The translations under genes were made by a program, and so were the position numbers. A stretch of 64,000 bases of DNA from Nitrobacter sp. NHB1 (GTDB lineage: Bacteria; Pseudomonadota; Alphaproteobacteria; Rhizobiales; Xanthobacteraceae), in NCBI RefSeq assembly GCF_036964665.1, contig NZ_JBAMDA010000001.1:3242652-3306651 (forward strand), in the 5' to 3' direction. Positions 7,890 to 16,849 of this stretch are shown here, piece after piece. The notes beneath the pieces are model-generated. The model had not been told where the DNA came from. It was given only the letters and a program-made list of their open reading frames with translations, and ran no database searches. Each line of letters starts with the position of its first letter. Position 1 is the first letter of the stretch.

Positions 7890-9428
7890 ATGCCTACCGA
7901 GAGATTGTCGATGCGCCGGATCAGAGAAGTTTTACGTTTGAGGCACCAAGGGTTGACCGAGCGGGTCATCGCGCGGACCTTGGGGGTGAGTAATGGCGTG
8001 GTCCATGGCTACGTGCGGCGAGCGCGCCTGGCGGGGCTCGCCTGGCCACTTCCGGAAGGAATGGACGACGATGGCTTGGAACTGTTGCTATTCCCGGCAC
8101 CGGCGTCAGCGTCGCAAAGCGACCGGCGCCCGATACCGGACTGGGCTTTTGTCGAGAAGGAGCTTCGCCGCCGCAGCGTGACGCGCCTGCTGCTCTGGGA
8201 AGAGTATCGCGCCGCCAATCCGGACGGCTTTGGCTACACCTGGTTTTGCACGACCTTCGAGGCCTGGAAGAACCGCGTGCGCCCGTCGATGCGCCAGACC
8301 CACATCGGCGGGGAGAAGGTGTTCGTTGATTTTGCCGGCGACACCATCGACGTCGTCGATCCGATCACCGGCGAAGCGCACGCCATGAAGCTGTTCGTCG
8401 CGGCGATGGGAGCCTCGAACTACACCTACGCCGAGGCTTGCCCAAGCGAGAGCCTGTCCGACTGGATCGGCGTGCATACCAACCTGTTCAGGTATCTCGG
8501 CGGCGTGCCGAAGTTCGTGGTCTGCGATAATCTCAAGGCCGCCGTGACCAACCCCGATCGCTACGATCCCGGGATCAACCGAACCTATGCCGAGATGGCC
8601 GGTCATTACGGCACCGCGATCCTTGCGGCGAGGCCGAGACGACCGAAGGACAAGGCCAAGGTCGAGGTCGCCGTCCAGATCGCACAGCGCTGGATTTTGG
8701 CGCGCCTGCGCAATCAACGGTTCTTTTCCCTGGCAGAGCTGAATGCTGCGATTCGTACCCTGGTTGTCGAGCTCAACGCCCGGCAGATGCGCGGATTCGG
8801 CACCAGCCGTGCCGAACTGTTTGCCGAGGTCGACCGTCCCAAGCTGGGGGAGTTGCCGGAGCAGCCCTATGTCTTTGCGCGCTGGAAGCGTTGCCGCGTC
8901 GCCCCCGATTATCACGTCGAGGTCGATGGCCATTGGTATTCCACGCCGTATCGCCTGATCCGTGAACTCGTCGATGTTCGCATCACCGACAAGACGGTCG
9001 AGATCTTCCACAAGGGCCAGAGGATTGCCAGCCACCCGCGTGCGCCGAACCGGCGCGGCCACACCACAATTGCCGACCACATGCCGAGCGCGCATCGCCG
9101 CTACGGCAAGTGGACGCCGGGAGGGCTGATCGCCGCCGGCGAGAAGATCGGCCCATCGACCGCGGCGTTTTTCCAGGCCGTCATCGCGGCCCGGCCGCAT
9201 CCAGAACAAGGCTTTCGCACCTGCCTCGGCATCCTGGCGCTGACCAGGAGCTACGACGATGCCCGCATCGACGCCGCCTGCCGGCGCGGCATCCTGATCA
9301 AGGCGCATTCCGTCGCCTCGATCCGTTCGATCCTCAAGAACGGACTGGATCGCGCATTCCTCGACGAGGCAACCGACGACCACCCCCTGCGCCACGGCAA
9401 CATCCGCGGTCAGGACTATTTCCACTGA
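7890..9428 (+). CDS. istA: IS21 transposase IstA
   Basis: The protein has 512 residues, normal for IstA. It has an N-terminal helix-turn-helix (RRIREVLRLRHQGLTERVIA) and a DDE integrase core with Asp in KVFVDFAGDTIDVV, Asp in FVVCDNLKAAV and Glu in DKAKVEVAVQIAQRW. A C-terminal Mu-transposase-like domain ends in RGQDYFH. It catalyses strand transfer of the element together with IstB, whose gene starts 16 bases downstream. It is identical to the product of 38719-40257. Confidence 0.97.
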   Translation: MPTERLSMRRIREVLRLRHQGLTERVIARTLGVSNGVVHGYVRRARLAGLAWPLPEGMDDDGLELLLFPAPASASQSDRRPIPDWAFVEKELRRRSVTRLLLWEEYRAANPDGFGYTWFCTTFEAWKNRVRPSMRQTHIGGEKVFVDFAGDTIDVVDPITGEAHAMKLFVAAMGASNYTYAEACPSESLSDWIGVHTNLFRYLGGVPKFVVCDNLKAAVTNPDRYDPGINRTYAEMAGHYGTAILAARPRRPKDKAKVEVAVQIAQRWILARLRNQRFFSLAELNAAIRTLVVELNARQMRGFGTSRAELFAEVDRPKLGELPEQPYVFARWKRCRVAPDYHVEVDGHWYSTPYRLIRELVDVRITDKTVEIFHKGQRIASHPRAPNRRGHTTIADHMPSAHRRYGKWTPGGLIAAGEKIGPSTAAFFQAVIAARPHPEQGFRTCLGILALTRSYDDARIDAACRRGILIKAHSVASIRSILKNGLDRAFLDEATDDHPLRHGNIRGQDYFH

Positions 9429-9443
9429 ACCCTGGAGATCCCT

Positions 9444-10205
9444 ATGCTGACACATCCTACCCACGAACGGCTGATCACGCTCGGCTTGACCGGCATGGCC
9501 AAGGCCATGGAGGAACAACGACGATCACCCGATCTCAACGCGCTGTCGTTCGAGGAGCGCGTCGGCTTGCTGGTTGATCGCGAGGCCGCAGAGCGCGACA
9601 CCAAACGTCTCACCACCCGCCTCAAATTCGCAGCCCTTCGGCAAAACGCATGCGTGGAAGATATCGACCTGCGCACGCCGCGCGGCATCGATCGCGCTGT
9701 GTTCGCCAAATTGATCGCCGGCGATTGGATCGCCCGTCATCAGAACCTGCTGATCACCGGGGCAACCGGGCTCGGCAAAAGTTGGATTGCCTGTGCACTT
9801 GGCCACAAGGCCTGTCGCGACAATCGATCGGTCCAATACCATCGCGTGCCCCGCCTGTTCGAGGCGCTCGCGCTGGCCCGCGGCGACGGCCGCTATGGCC
9901 GCCTGCTCAAAACCATCAGCCGCGTGCAGCTGCTGGTACTCGACGATTGGGGCCTGTCGGTGCTCAACCCGTCAGAGCGACGCGACCTTCTCGAGATCCT
10001 CGATGATCGCCACGGTCGCGCCTCCACCGTCGTCACCAGCCAGGTCCCGGTCGATCAATGGCACGCCGTCATCGGCGACCCAACATTGGGCGACGCCATC
10101 CTGGACCGCCTCGTTCACAACGCCCACCGCCTCCAACTCAGCGGAGAAAGCATGCGAAAACAGAACGCGCGAAACAGAACGCTTGACGAAGCCGCGAACC
10201 CCTGA
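9444..10205 (+). CDS. istB: IS21 helper ATPase IstB
   Basis: This 253-residue AAA+ ATPase is related to DnaC. Walker A is visible in ITGATGLGKSWIACALG and Walker B in LLVLDDWGL. It opens with MLTHPTHERLITLGLTGMAK, the usual IstB target-binding region. It is co-transcribed with istA and ends ~25 bases before the right-end repeat array. It is intact and identical to the copy at 37942-38703. Confidence 0.97.
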   Translation: MLTHPTHERLITLGLTGMAKAMEEQRRSPDLNALSFEERVGLLVDREAAERDTKRLTTRLKFAALRQNACVEDIDLRTPRGIDRAVFAKLIAGDWIARHQNLLITGATGLGKSWIACALGHKACRDNRSVQYHRVPRLFEALALARGDGRYGRLLKTISRVQLLVLDDWGLSVLNPSERRDLLEILDDRHGRASTVVTSQVPVDQWHAVIGDPTLGDAILDRLVHNAHRLQLSGESMRKQNARNRTLDEAANP

Positions 10206-10232
10206 ACCAATCACCAAGTCGGCCAAAGCGGC

Positions 10233-10312
10233 TGCTCATGATCGCCTGAAATGTCTGCTCACGATCAAATGAAACGAGCGCTCACCATCGAGTGAAATCG
10301 CCGCTCACGATC
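10233..10312 (-). repeat. IS21 right multiple terminal repeats (4 x, 23-bp period)
   Basis: Inverted versions of GATCGTGAGC(A/G) start at 10233, 10256, 10279 and 10302, again exactly 23 bp apart, with minor changes (CATGATC, CCATCGA). The array mirrors that at the left end. The equal number and spacing suggest symmetric transpososome assembly. Confidence 0.85.
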
Positions 10313-10325
10313 ACCGAAATGCGCA

Positions 10326-11601
10326 GCCGGCGCTGCTTGGGCGTCTGCGCCCGGAAGCTCTGCTGGTCAGACTTTCGGTAGGCTGCCTTCTGCTCTGCAG
10401 CCAAGTAGGAGCCCCTGGCGCGCTCGTAGAACCAGCGCCCCTTGCCGTCGTCAAGCCACGTGTTGTTCGCCAGAGTTTCGATAAGCTGATGGAAGGGATC
10501 GCCTGCGGAGAAGTCCGCGAGCTGCACAGTGTTCTGGCGGTTCGCTGCTCGCGAAATGGAAGCAACCATCTCGCTCAGATCGGCGCCGCCGACCTTGATG
10601 ATCTTCACGGGCACGGCGACATTGCCGAGATTGAGATTTTCCTTGCGACGCGCCCGGTGAAGCGACGCTGTCGTCTGGCCGCCGTTTACAATCTGCAGGC
10701 CCTTCAGTGATTTGATCGACGGTCGTCCGGCCTTGTCGCTTACGATCTCAAGGTCGTCTACGGTTGCAACGATGCCGTTGTTATACGCCAGGAACATCGA
10801 AGGCTGGTCGGCGATGGTGCGCCTGAGTTCGGAGTTGACGCTCTTCCGGCCCTGCAGTCCAAGAAACGCGCGCACGTTCAATTCGAGGAGACGCACGCCA
10901 TATCTTTCATAGATGCGCGAAAGGGCCTCGCCCGGCAGCACCGACAGGTAGGCATCGTATTCGCCGGCCTGACTGGGGACATGGAGACACGGGACAGGGC
11001 CGCCCGTGAGCGCCTGAAGATCCACCGTGATATCTGCGCGCGTTTCGCCCTGACCAAGGACTCTTTGCAGCCGCACGATGTCGTAGGTATCGAACTCGAC
11101 CCTGTGGTCGCGCCAGTCGGTAGACCCCGTGGTCTTGTCGACCACGCCATTGGTGAGAAGGGTGATCTTGACGCTTCCCAGGGTCTTCACCTGAGACTCG
11201 ATAAGTCTCGCAAGGTCGCTCGCGTCGCTGTTGGAAGGTTCGAGCTGCGTGGCAAGTCCCTCGACGCAAGCATTGACGAAGCGGATCGCGCGTTCGAAAG
11301 CCCGGTTCACTTCGGGCTGCGGAACCCGCGTCGGAGGTAGCTCCTCGCGATAGATGGTTGTGAAAAGCTCCAGCCGGGACCGTTCTTCATCGAATGAGTA
11401 GCCATCAACGCGATAGATTGCGTTGCGGACGCGGCCCTGCTGGAACAGCGGAAACGTGCCGTCCAGGTGATTGGCGTCTTCAAGGCGTTCAAGAATCAGT
11501 CGAGTAAAGATTTCCTGCGAAAAAGGTTCGTCGTCTGACAGTGAACCCTCAACTTCCCGGGCGAGTTCCTCGGCGAACTTCGCGATCACGTCGTCCGTCA
11601 T
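10326..11601 (-). pseudogene. AIPR-family protein, 5' part (cut by IS21)
   Basis: This is the first ~425 codons of an AIPR protein, the family first linked to abortive phage resistance. It has the conserved FLAYNNGIVATVDDLE and GLQIVNGGQTTASLHRARR segments and NVAVPVKIIKV. Its ATG overlaps the stop of the upstream DUF4420 gene by 4 bases (11598-11601). After L in KQRRL the frame runs into IS21 sequence and stops at 10282 after a few foreign residues (ISVIVSGDFTRW). The product, if made, lacks its C-terminal third. Confidence 0.9.
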
Positions 11602-12575
11602 GCGTGACCTCCTTGCATGAACGCCCCCAGAGTAGCAGTCGCGTCAGCGGCAAAGACGGCGATGGATCGGAGGTCAAGCGTGTAGGTTGCTTCGGTAATG
11701 GCAGTCGGCAGGTTTTCGCGGAGCAGACGCGGGAAGCCTTCGGAAACGGAATAGGCATCGATGGACCGTTGCTGAACCCTGGGTGTAAGTCTGGCAGCAT
11801 CGTCATCCGGCATGAGGCCGCGGCTCAGAAGCGCGTTAGCGAACGCGCGTCGAGACGCTTCATCCGGCAGAAGGTCGTCGATCGCGGTCATGATGTCGCG
11901 CAGGCAACGCCCTCCGGGCGCTTCGACAAGTCTCACATGCAGAAGTTCGAGCTGCCGAAGGCCCGCAGCGTCAAGCTGATCCAGCTTCGAAATCGTAATC
12001 GAAGACGATGGCCCAAGCCCGGTCTTGACTTCGAGCGCCTGACCACCACGCTGGAAGTCGTGCAGACCGTCATCGGGGGCCTGCCAAGCGGACAGGCTGT
12101 CTGGGCTTACCGCAAGCAGCTCTTCCAGAACGATAAGTTCTCCGATGAGACCGATCGTTTCCGGTCGCGATAGTCCGATGCGTCGTTCCCGAAGGAACTG
12201 CCTCCAGGCATTCAGGCGTGCGACAAACTGATTCAGCGGGTCCGCCGCTCCGATCTGCGCCGCGGAAGCGACAACATCTGCACAGATAGTCGAGAACAGG
12301 TCACGTCTGCTTCTGTCTTCCAGCGACAATACGAGAAACGGCCCAGATTGGTCGGCCGTGGTGCTCAACCGCATTCCACCAAGCTCGAAGAGCGTTTCGG
12401 GTGCCGGCATGGTCTGGAGCATCAGGCAGGGTGCGCCGTCAGCGGCCCGCATGCCCGCAAAGATATCCAGTGGAACGTCTTTCGAGATCAGTTTCGTCCG
12501 ATATTGGCGTGCAATGGGGCTCGTCTGCGCGAGTTCATTCCAGGCGTTGTTGAGGACATCCAGCCAGGCGGTCAT
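11598..12575 (-). CDS. PD-(D/E)XK motif protein (DUF4420)
   Basis: This 325-residue protein matches the DUF4420 family found beside Z1 and AIPR genes. Putative nuclease residues are Glu146 in IGLIGELIVLEEL, Asp173 in LHDFQ and Glu182/Lys184 in ALEVKTG, the order expected for a PD-(D/E)XK fold. Start and stop codons overlap those of both neighbours by 4 bases, which indicates translational coupling. It is probably the nuclease or DNA-binding subunit of this multigene restriction-type system. No disruption is visible. Confidence 0.8.
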   Translation of the reverse strand: MTAWLDVLNNAWNELAQTSPIARQYRTKLISKDVPLDIFAGMRAADGAPCLMLQTMPAPETLFELGGMRLSTTADQSGPFLVLSLEDRSRRDLFSTICADVVASAAQIGAADPLNQFVARLNAWRQFLRERRIGLSRPETIGLIGELIVLEELLAVSPDSLSAWQAPDDGLHDFQRGGQALEVKTGLGPSSSITISKLDQLDAAGLRQLELLHVRLVEAPGGRCLRDIMTAIDDLLPDEASRRAFANALLSRGLMPDDDAARLTPRVQQRSIDAYSVSEGFPRLLRENLPTAITEATYTLDLRSIAVFAADATATLGAFMQGGHA

Positions 12576-15352
12576 GACTCTTCACGCTGCCGTACGCTGT
12601 TGATCAGGTAGACCCGTTTGTCTGCTGCGCCACTGTCCGGGAAGCTGACAACCACGCTGATGACTGGCCGGTCGGTCGGCTCAACTTCGGCCTTGTCCGG
12701 ATCAATAGGGTAGATGATCAGGAGACCGTTCTGCGGGCGCGTACCCCGGACCTTGCGGATGAACTCGCCCGACGGGACGTTGGTGTCAGATTGCACGTTA
12801 CCGCGGGACCTTCTTTCCAGGTTGGTCGTAGCGAGGGCTTGGTCTAACTCAGCATCAGTCAGATCAATCGCCTGATCCAAGGGGCTCAGCGCCGTCCCGA
12901 TAATGAATCGATCCTCTGGCGATTGCTGACCGTTGCGCGGCTTTCTCGGGTTGCGCAGGACGCACCTTCTGCGGCGTCCCGCCAAGTTAACCTCCTTCTC
13001 ACTGCCGGTGGCCAGGAAAACAGTCCAGCTGGTCAATTCGGGGGGCTGCATGGCCAGCTGGTCGTTGATGAAGTCCGCCAGCTTTTTCCCATCAACCTGA
13101 GAGCTTTCCGGTGGAAATGTCAGGTTCTTGAGATATTCGGCGATTTCTCGGCCGGCGACTTTGTTCCAGAGCGTGCCCTCGGCTGTCCTGTTTCCCGGGC
13201 CCGGGCGGCGTGGACTGTCGGTGCCTGCTCCAAGGCTCGATATGAAATCGTCGGTTATCGCTGCATTGCGTTCGACGGTCTGGCGGTCACGGAACATGAC
13301 CGTCTGCACCTTGCCTTCGCCGGCATAGCTGCTTTGGCGCAGCTCGCCGTGTCGCTGCTTGTTCCTTGCGGTCACTTCCAGAATATCATGAACGCCTATC
13401 TTGAGCCCGAAGTCCTTCGGCGTGGCATTCACCTGAGCCATTTCAAAAAACTGCTCGCGCAATTCTCTCTGCGCAGTCGCGACGTAACGGAACCAGTCCT
13501 CCATGTCCGGGGTCGTAAACAGCCGGCACAGGTCGGCAAATCCCCGGCGATAACCGAACCAGCGGCCCATCTGGAGAAGACTGTCGTATTGCTGCGAGGC
13601 GCGCAGGAAATAGGTGACGGAAAGACCTTCAAGCGTAAGGCCACGCGAAAGCTTGTCGCCACCTACTGCGATAACTGAGTACCCGGTTTCCTTGTAACCG
13701 TCATAGTCGATATCGGTCTTGGTCTTTCCGTTCGCCGTAATCACCTGGATTTTGTCGGAGCTTTCCGCGATGACCGATAGAATCTGATCCCAGGTCACAG
13801 AAATCGTGTTGCGTCCGTAAACGGTCGGTCGAACCGCTTCCATGGTCGGGAGATAGTCGGACTCCCACATCCTCTTCAGGCGCTGCATGGTTTCGCGGTC
13901 GCCGTTCGAAATCATCGCGCGCGTCTCGCGCAAGTATCTTTCGACTTGGCGATGAACCTCGTCGTGAACATCTACAAAGCGTGATACGTGAACCAGCATC
14001 GAATTGTGTTCGCGCTCCTGGCCTCGCGCCGCGCGGGCAGCACAGGTCAGGAGAAAGGCGTCGATCGCTTCCTCCAGGCTTGGCGGGATGACATCCTGAT
14101 TGTTGAAGCGCGGTTTGAAGTACTTGTCGTGCTTCTGTCGTATCCAGTCTTCCTGAGTCTGATCGAAAGGCCGGACCAGGGGCAGGCCAGGATTGTCCGG
14201 GTCGTCGTTAGTGCCGAAGACACCGGCCGGGCCGAAGTAGTCATCGGGCGGCGTGAGCGAAACGATGAAGGTCGATGGAAAGAGATCCGGGCCATAGTCG
14301 ATTGCCGACCGCTCATCGTGAATGAGGATGTTGGCAAACGGAGTGGCGGTGTAGCCGACGTAAACCCTGCGGTCGAATGACATGAGCAGACGTCTGATCT
14401 CGCCGTTGACGCGCTTTGGATCGTAATCGGGCTCGAACGTGCCGTCCTCAAGGAAAGGCTGGTCTCCCGTATCGACCGAGGCCTGATCCGCCTCGTCATC
14501 AATGACAAGAACCGGCGCTGCCTTTGCCGGTCCAGGCAGACGCGCGATCCAGTTGTTTAGATTTTCCAGAACTTTTACGTTCTTCTTGACGATAAGCAGG
14601 CAAGGTTGATTTACGGGCGAAAAGTTGGACTGATCGGCCATGCGCTGACTGAAGTCGCCATTGGGATCAGCCATGGTCAGGCTGTCGACGATGAGCTGCG
14701 CGTTGAAATTTCCAACTCCAATTATGCGCATGGGCTGATTGGGTCGACGCGTCTTCGGATTGGTATCGTACCCGAGGAAGTCCTTGTCGAATCGCTTCTG
14801 TGTCTGGAGTCGCAGTATTTTGTGCATCCCGGCCAGCACGATGATGATGCGATAGCCCGCATCCGCCGCACGGTTCACGACGCCGGCATAGCTGGCGGTC
14901 TTCCCTGATTGCACGTCACCCACAACAAGGCCGCGCCAGTCCCAGCTTCCCGGACGTTCCGGGTCATCCATTACTTCCAGAATGCGTGCGGTACTGTCCT
15001 GAAGCTGCACGATCGATTCATTGGGCCAACCATCCTCCTCCAGTTTGTAGAGGTAGCGCTGCATGAATGCGCCGGGTTGTCGGCGACCGCCAAGATACCA
15101 TGGGGCGGGCCTTTCCTTGTCCTTCAACGCGAGTGCGGGGCCTTGCTCCGTGACGAAGATCGTCCAGAGCATTCGTGCGGCGGCCTCCTTCTGCTCGGCG
15201 CTGACCGGCTGCCTAGTCATCAGAGCGAATGTCTGCGAGTCGATCTCTACGAGCTTGGCGATGGCGTCTCGATTTATTTCCTCGCCCGCTTCCTTCTGCA
15301 TCTGCAGAATTTTTCTCGCTCTGAGAGCGAGAGCTTCAACAACGTCTGTCAT
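12572..15352 (-). CDS. Z1-domain helicase-like ATPase
   Basis: The protein has 926 residues. Walker A is GDVQSGKT (145-152), followed by GYRIIIVLAGMHKILRLQTQ. Walker B is VLVIDDEADQAS (DDEAD at 285-289). A second helicase lobe has GGDKLSRGLTLEGLSVTYFL and LLQMGRWFGYRRGFADLCRL (about 575-615), the arginine-finger motif. This is the architecture of Z1 proteins, superfamily-2-like ATPases known almost only from restriction-type operons with MutL/MORC-like ATPases. It overlaps both neighbours by 4 bases. Its likely role is ATP-driven DNA remodelling or translocation in the complex. Confidence 0.9.
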   Translation of the reverse strand: MTDVVEALALRARKILQMQKEAGEEINRDAIAKLVEIDSQTFALMTRQPVSAEQKEAAARMLWTIFVTEQGPALALKDKERPAPWYLGGRRQPGAFMQRYLYKLEEDGWPNESIVQLQDSTARILEVMDDPERPGSWDWRGLVVGDVQSGKTASYAGVVNRAADAGYRIIIVLAGMHKILRLQTQKRFDKDFLGYDTNPKTRRPNQPMRIIGVGNFNAQLIVDSLTMADPNGDFSQRMADQSNFSPVNQPCLLIVKKNVKVLENLNNWIARLPGPAKAAPVLVIDDEADQASVDTGDQPFLEDGTFEPDYDPKRVNGEIRRLLMSFDRRVYVGYTATPFANILIHDERSAIDYGPDLFPSTFIVSLTPPDDYFGPAGVFGTNDDPDNPGLPLVRPFDQTQEDWIRQKHDKYFKPRFNNQDVIPPSLEEAIDAFLLTCAARAARGQEREHNSMLVHVSRFVDVHDEVHRQVERYLRETRAMISNGDRETMQRLKRMWESDYLPTMEAVRPTVYGRNTISVTWDQILSVIAESSDKIQVITANGKTKTDIDYDGYKETGYSVIAVGGDKLSRGLTLEGLSVTYFLRASQQYDSLLQMGRWFGYRRGFADLCRLFTTPDMEDWFRYVATAQRELREQFFEMAQVNATPKDFGLKIGVHDILEVTARNKQRHGELRQSSYAGEGKVQTVMFRDRQTVERNAAITDDFISSLGAGTDSPRRPGPGNRTAEGTLWNKVAGREIAEYLKNLTFPPESSQVDGKKLADFINDQLAMQPPELTSWTVFLATGSEKEVNLAGRRRRCVLRNPRKPRNGQQSPEDRFIIGTALSPLDQAIDLTDAELDQALATTNLERRSRGNVQSDTNVPSGEFIRKVRGTRPQNGLLIIYPIDPDKAEVEPTDRPVISVVVSFPDSGAADKRVYLINSVRQREES

Positions 15353-16845
15353 GCTGCCGCTCCCCGCATCCTGCGCAACAGTTCCGTCCTGAGTTTTGTC
15401 AGATCGCCTGGAAGATTTCGGAGAAGCACATCCGCGCGTTGATCGGGCGTCATGGATGCCGGTAGGACCTTGCCAAGTTCAAGCAGCTGGTCGCCGAGCT
15501 GCGAAATCTCGTCAGGAGCGAGTGCCGCCGTAGCAGCGCCGTCGGATTCCGAAATATCCAGCCATATACGTTCGACCGGCACGCTTCGTTCGATGATCGA
15601 CAGAACTGCATTGAAGGGACGGACGCCTCCCGCGCTGTCCCGGCATGCTGCGATGACAGGGTGATCGCGATTGATCCTGTACTGAAGTCCTTTCGGTCCG
15701 GGCACGGCGACCCAGACGGCGGGCACGGCATGGGGCAGGCCGGGCGCATGCGGACCATGCCCCCGGAATGCAAAACACTTCCCGGCCTCCCGGCGGCAAC
15801 GGCTACCAATCGCTGTCAGACGAGCCCGGAGTACGCCCGGAGGGCGTGCCTGCGATTTGCGGACATCAATGCGCCAGTCTCTGTCGAGGTCGGTCGGGAG
15901 GTCAACTTCGATGCGGGCAAGACGGCTGGCCTCATCGCGCGTCCAGGTTCGCGCACCACCGAGACCCAGCCAGCTGCCGGCGACGAGCAATCGCTTTCCG
16001 CGATAGACATAGAATCCCTGCCGTGCTGCCCAGCCGCCGGGGCCTCCGGCGGCCTCGTATTCCGTTTCGTTGGCGTACCGATCGCGGTGAGGCAGCACAT
16101 ACGGTCTGACCGTGAAGGCGGAGCCACCATGGCGGACACGCTCCGAGGGCAGCTCTCGCGTCGCAGGATGCGCGGTCTGAAACGGGTCCCAGGCTTTTAC
16201 TGGTCGCCCGTTCAGGATGATGGTGAGCTTGCGTGCGTCACCATTGATAAATCGATGGAAGACCATGCCGAGGTGAGCCCGGATTTCTTCCATGCGCAGG
16301 TAGAAAGTCTCCTTCTCAAGCCCCGACAGGCCACCAAGTGAGTCCATGCGATCCCAGAGGACCAGCGTGCCGTGTTTGAGCTTAAGCAGCTTCGCGGCCA
16401 GCGGATGTTGCGACGGCGTGGCCGGCCTGGTTGCAAACCAGCCGCGCTTCGTAATTTCGTCAATATCGAGGACCAGCGCCGATGTCTCGCCAGCGGATCG
16501 GCTGATGATCGTGAGCTGTCGGCATTGCGACAGGGACGCAGTCTTCAGGCCGAGCCCGAACCTGCCGAGATCACCGGCCATACGAGCAGAGGATGGACCG
16601 ATGCCACCGAAGCGCAGGGCCTCGGCAAGCGTGTGGCGATCCATGCCATTGCCGTCATCCAGGAGCGCAGCCTGAGGACTGCCATCGTTCCAGTGCAGTT
16701 CGAGTGCGATCGTTGCAGCATTCGCAGCAATGCTGTTGTCGATCAGGTCGGCGATTGCGGTTTCGGGCGAATAACCCAGACCCCTGAGAGACTCTATCAG
16801 AGCTGCTGCCGACGGCTTGATCTCGACGGGCCGCTCTCTTGCCAT
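15349..16845 (-). CDS. GHKL ATPase (MutL/MORC-like) of a restriction operon
   Basis: The start is placed at ATG 16845, four bases after the methyltransferase stop; an in-frame upstream ATG at 16893 would overlap that gene by 44 bases. The 498-residue protein has the GHKL motifs: ETAIADLIDNSI (about 28-39), LLDDGNGM (Asp in 63-67) and GRFGLGLKTAS (94-104). A transducer-like domain of MutL/MORC type follows (LARIEVDLPTDLDRDWRIDV). GHKL ATPases clamp onto DNA as ATP-gated dimers. It is translationally coupled to the Z1 gene by a 4-base overlap and is intact. Confidence 0.88.
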   Translation of the reverse strand: MARERPVEIKPSAAALIESLRGLGYSPETAIADLIDNSIAANAATIALELHWNDGSPQAALLDDGNGMDRHTLAEALRFGGIGPSSARMAGDLGRFGLGLKTASLSQCRQLTIISRSAGETSALVLDIDEITKRGWFATRPATPSQHPLAAKLLKLKHGTLVLWDRMDSLGGLSGLEKETFYLRMEEIRAHLGMVFHRFINGDARKLTIILNGRPVKAWDPFQTAHPATRELPSERVRHGGSAFTVRPYVLPHRDRYANETEYEAAGGPGGWAARQGFYVYRGKRLLVAGSWLGLGGARTWTRDEASRLARIEVDLPTDLDRDWRIDVRKSQARPPGVLRARLTAIGSRCRREAGKCFAFRGHGPHAPGLPHAVPAVWVAVPGPKGLQYRINRDHPVIAACRDSAGGVRPFNAVLSIIERSVPVERIWLDISESDGAATAALAPDEISQLGDQLLELGKVLPASMTPDQRADVLLRNLPGDLTKLRTELLRRMRGAAA

Positions 16846-16849
16846 GTCC

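Larger units (their letters stand above)
7715..10325 (+). mobile_element. complete IS21-type element (2611 bp) inserted in the AIPR gene
   Basis: The ends are TGCGTGTTTCGCGGGATCG at 7715 and, inverted, TGCGCATTTCGGTGATCG at 10325. They are flanked by a 6-bp direct duplication GCCGGC (7709-7714 and 10326-10331). The element carries istA and istB on the plus strand and arrays of 23-bp-spaced repeats at each end. It has the same length as the copy at 37822-40432, and the encoded proteins of the two are identical, which implies recent transposition. Its genes run opposite to the interrupted operon. Confidence 0.95.

Noticed and set aside
8106..9518. 470-codon open frame opposite istA (and its twin at 38629-40041)
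   Set aside because: It is antisense to an intact IstA and has no recognisable domain.
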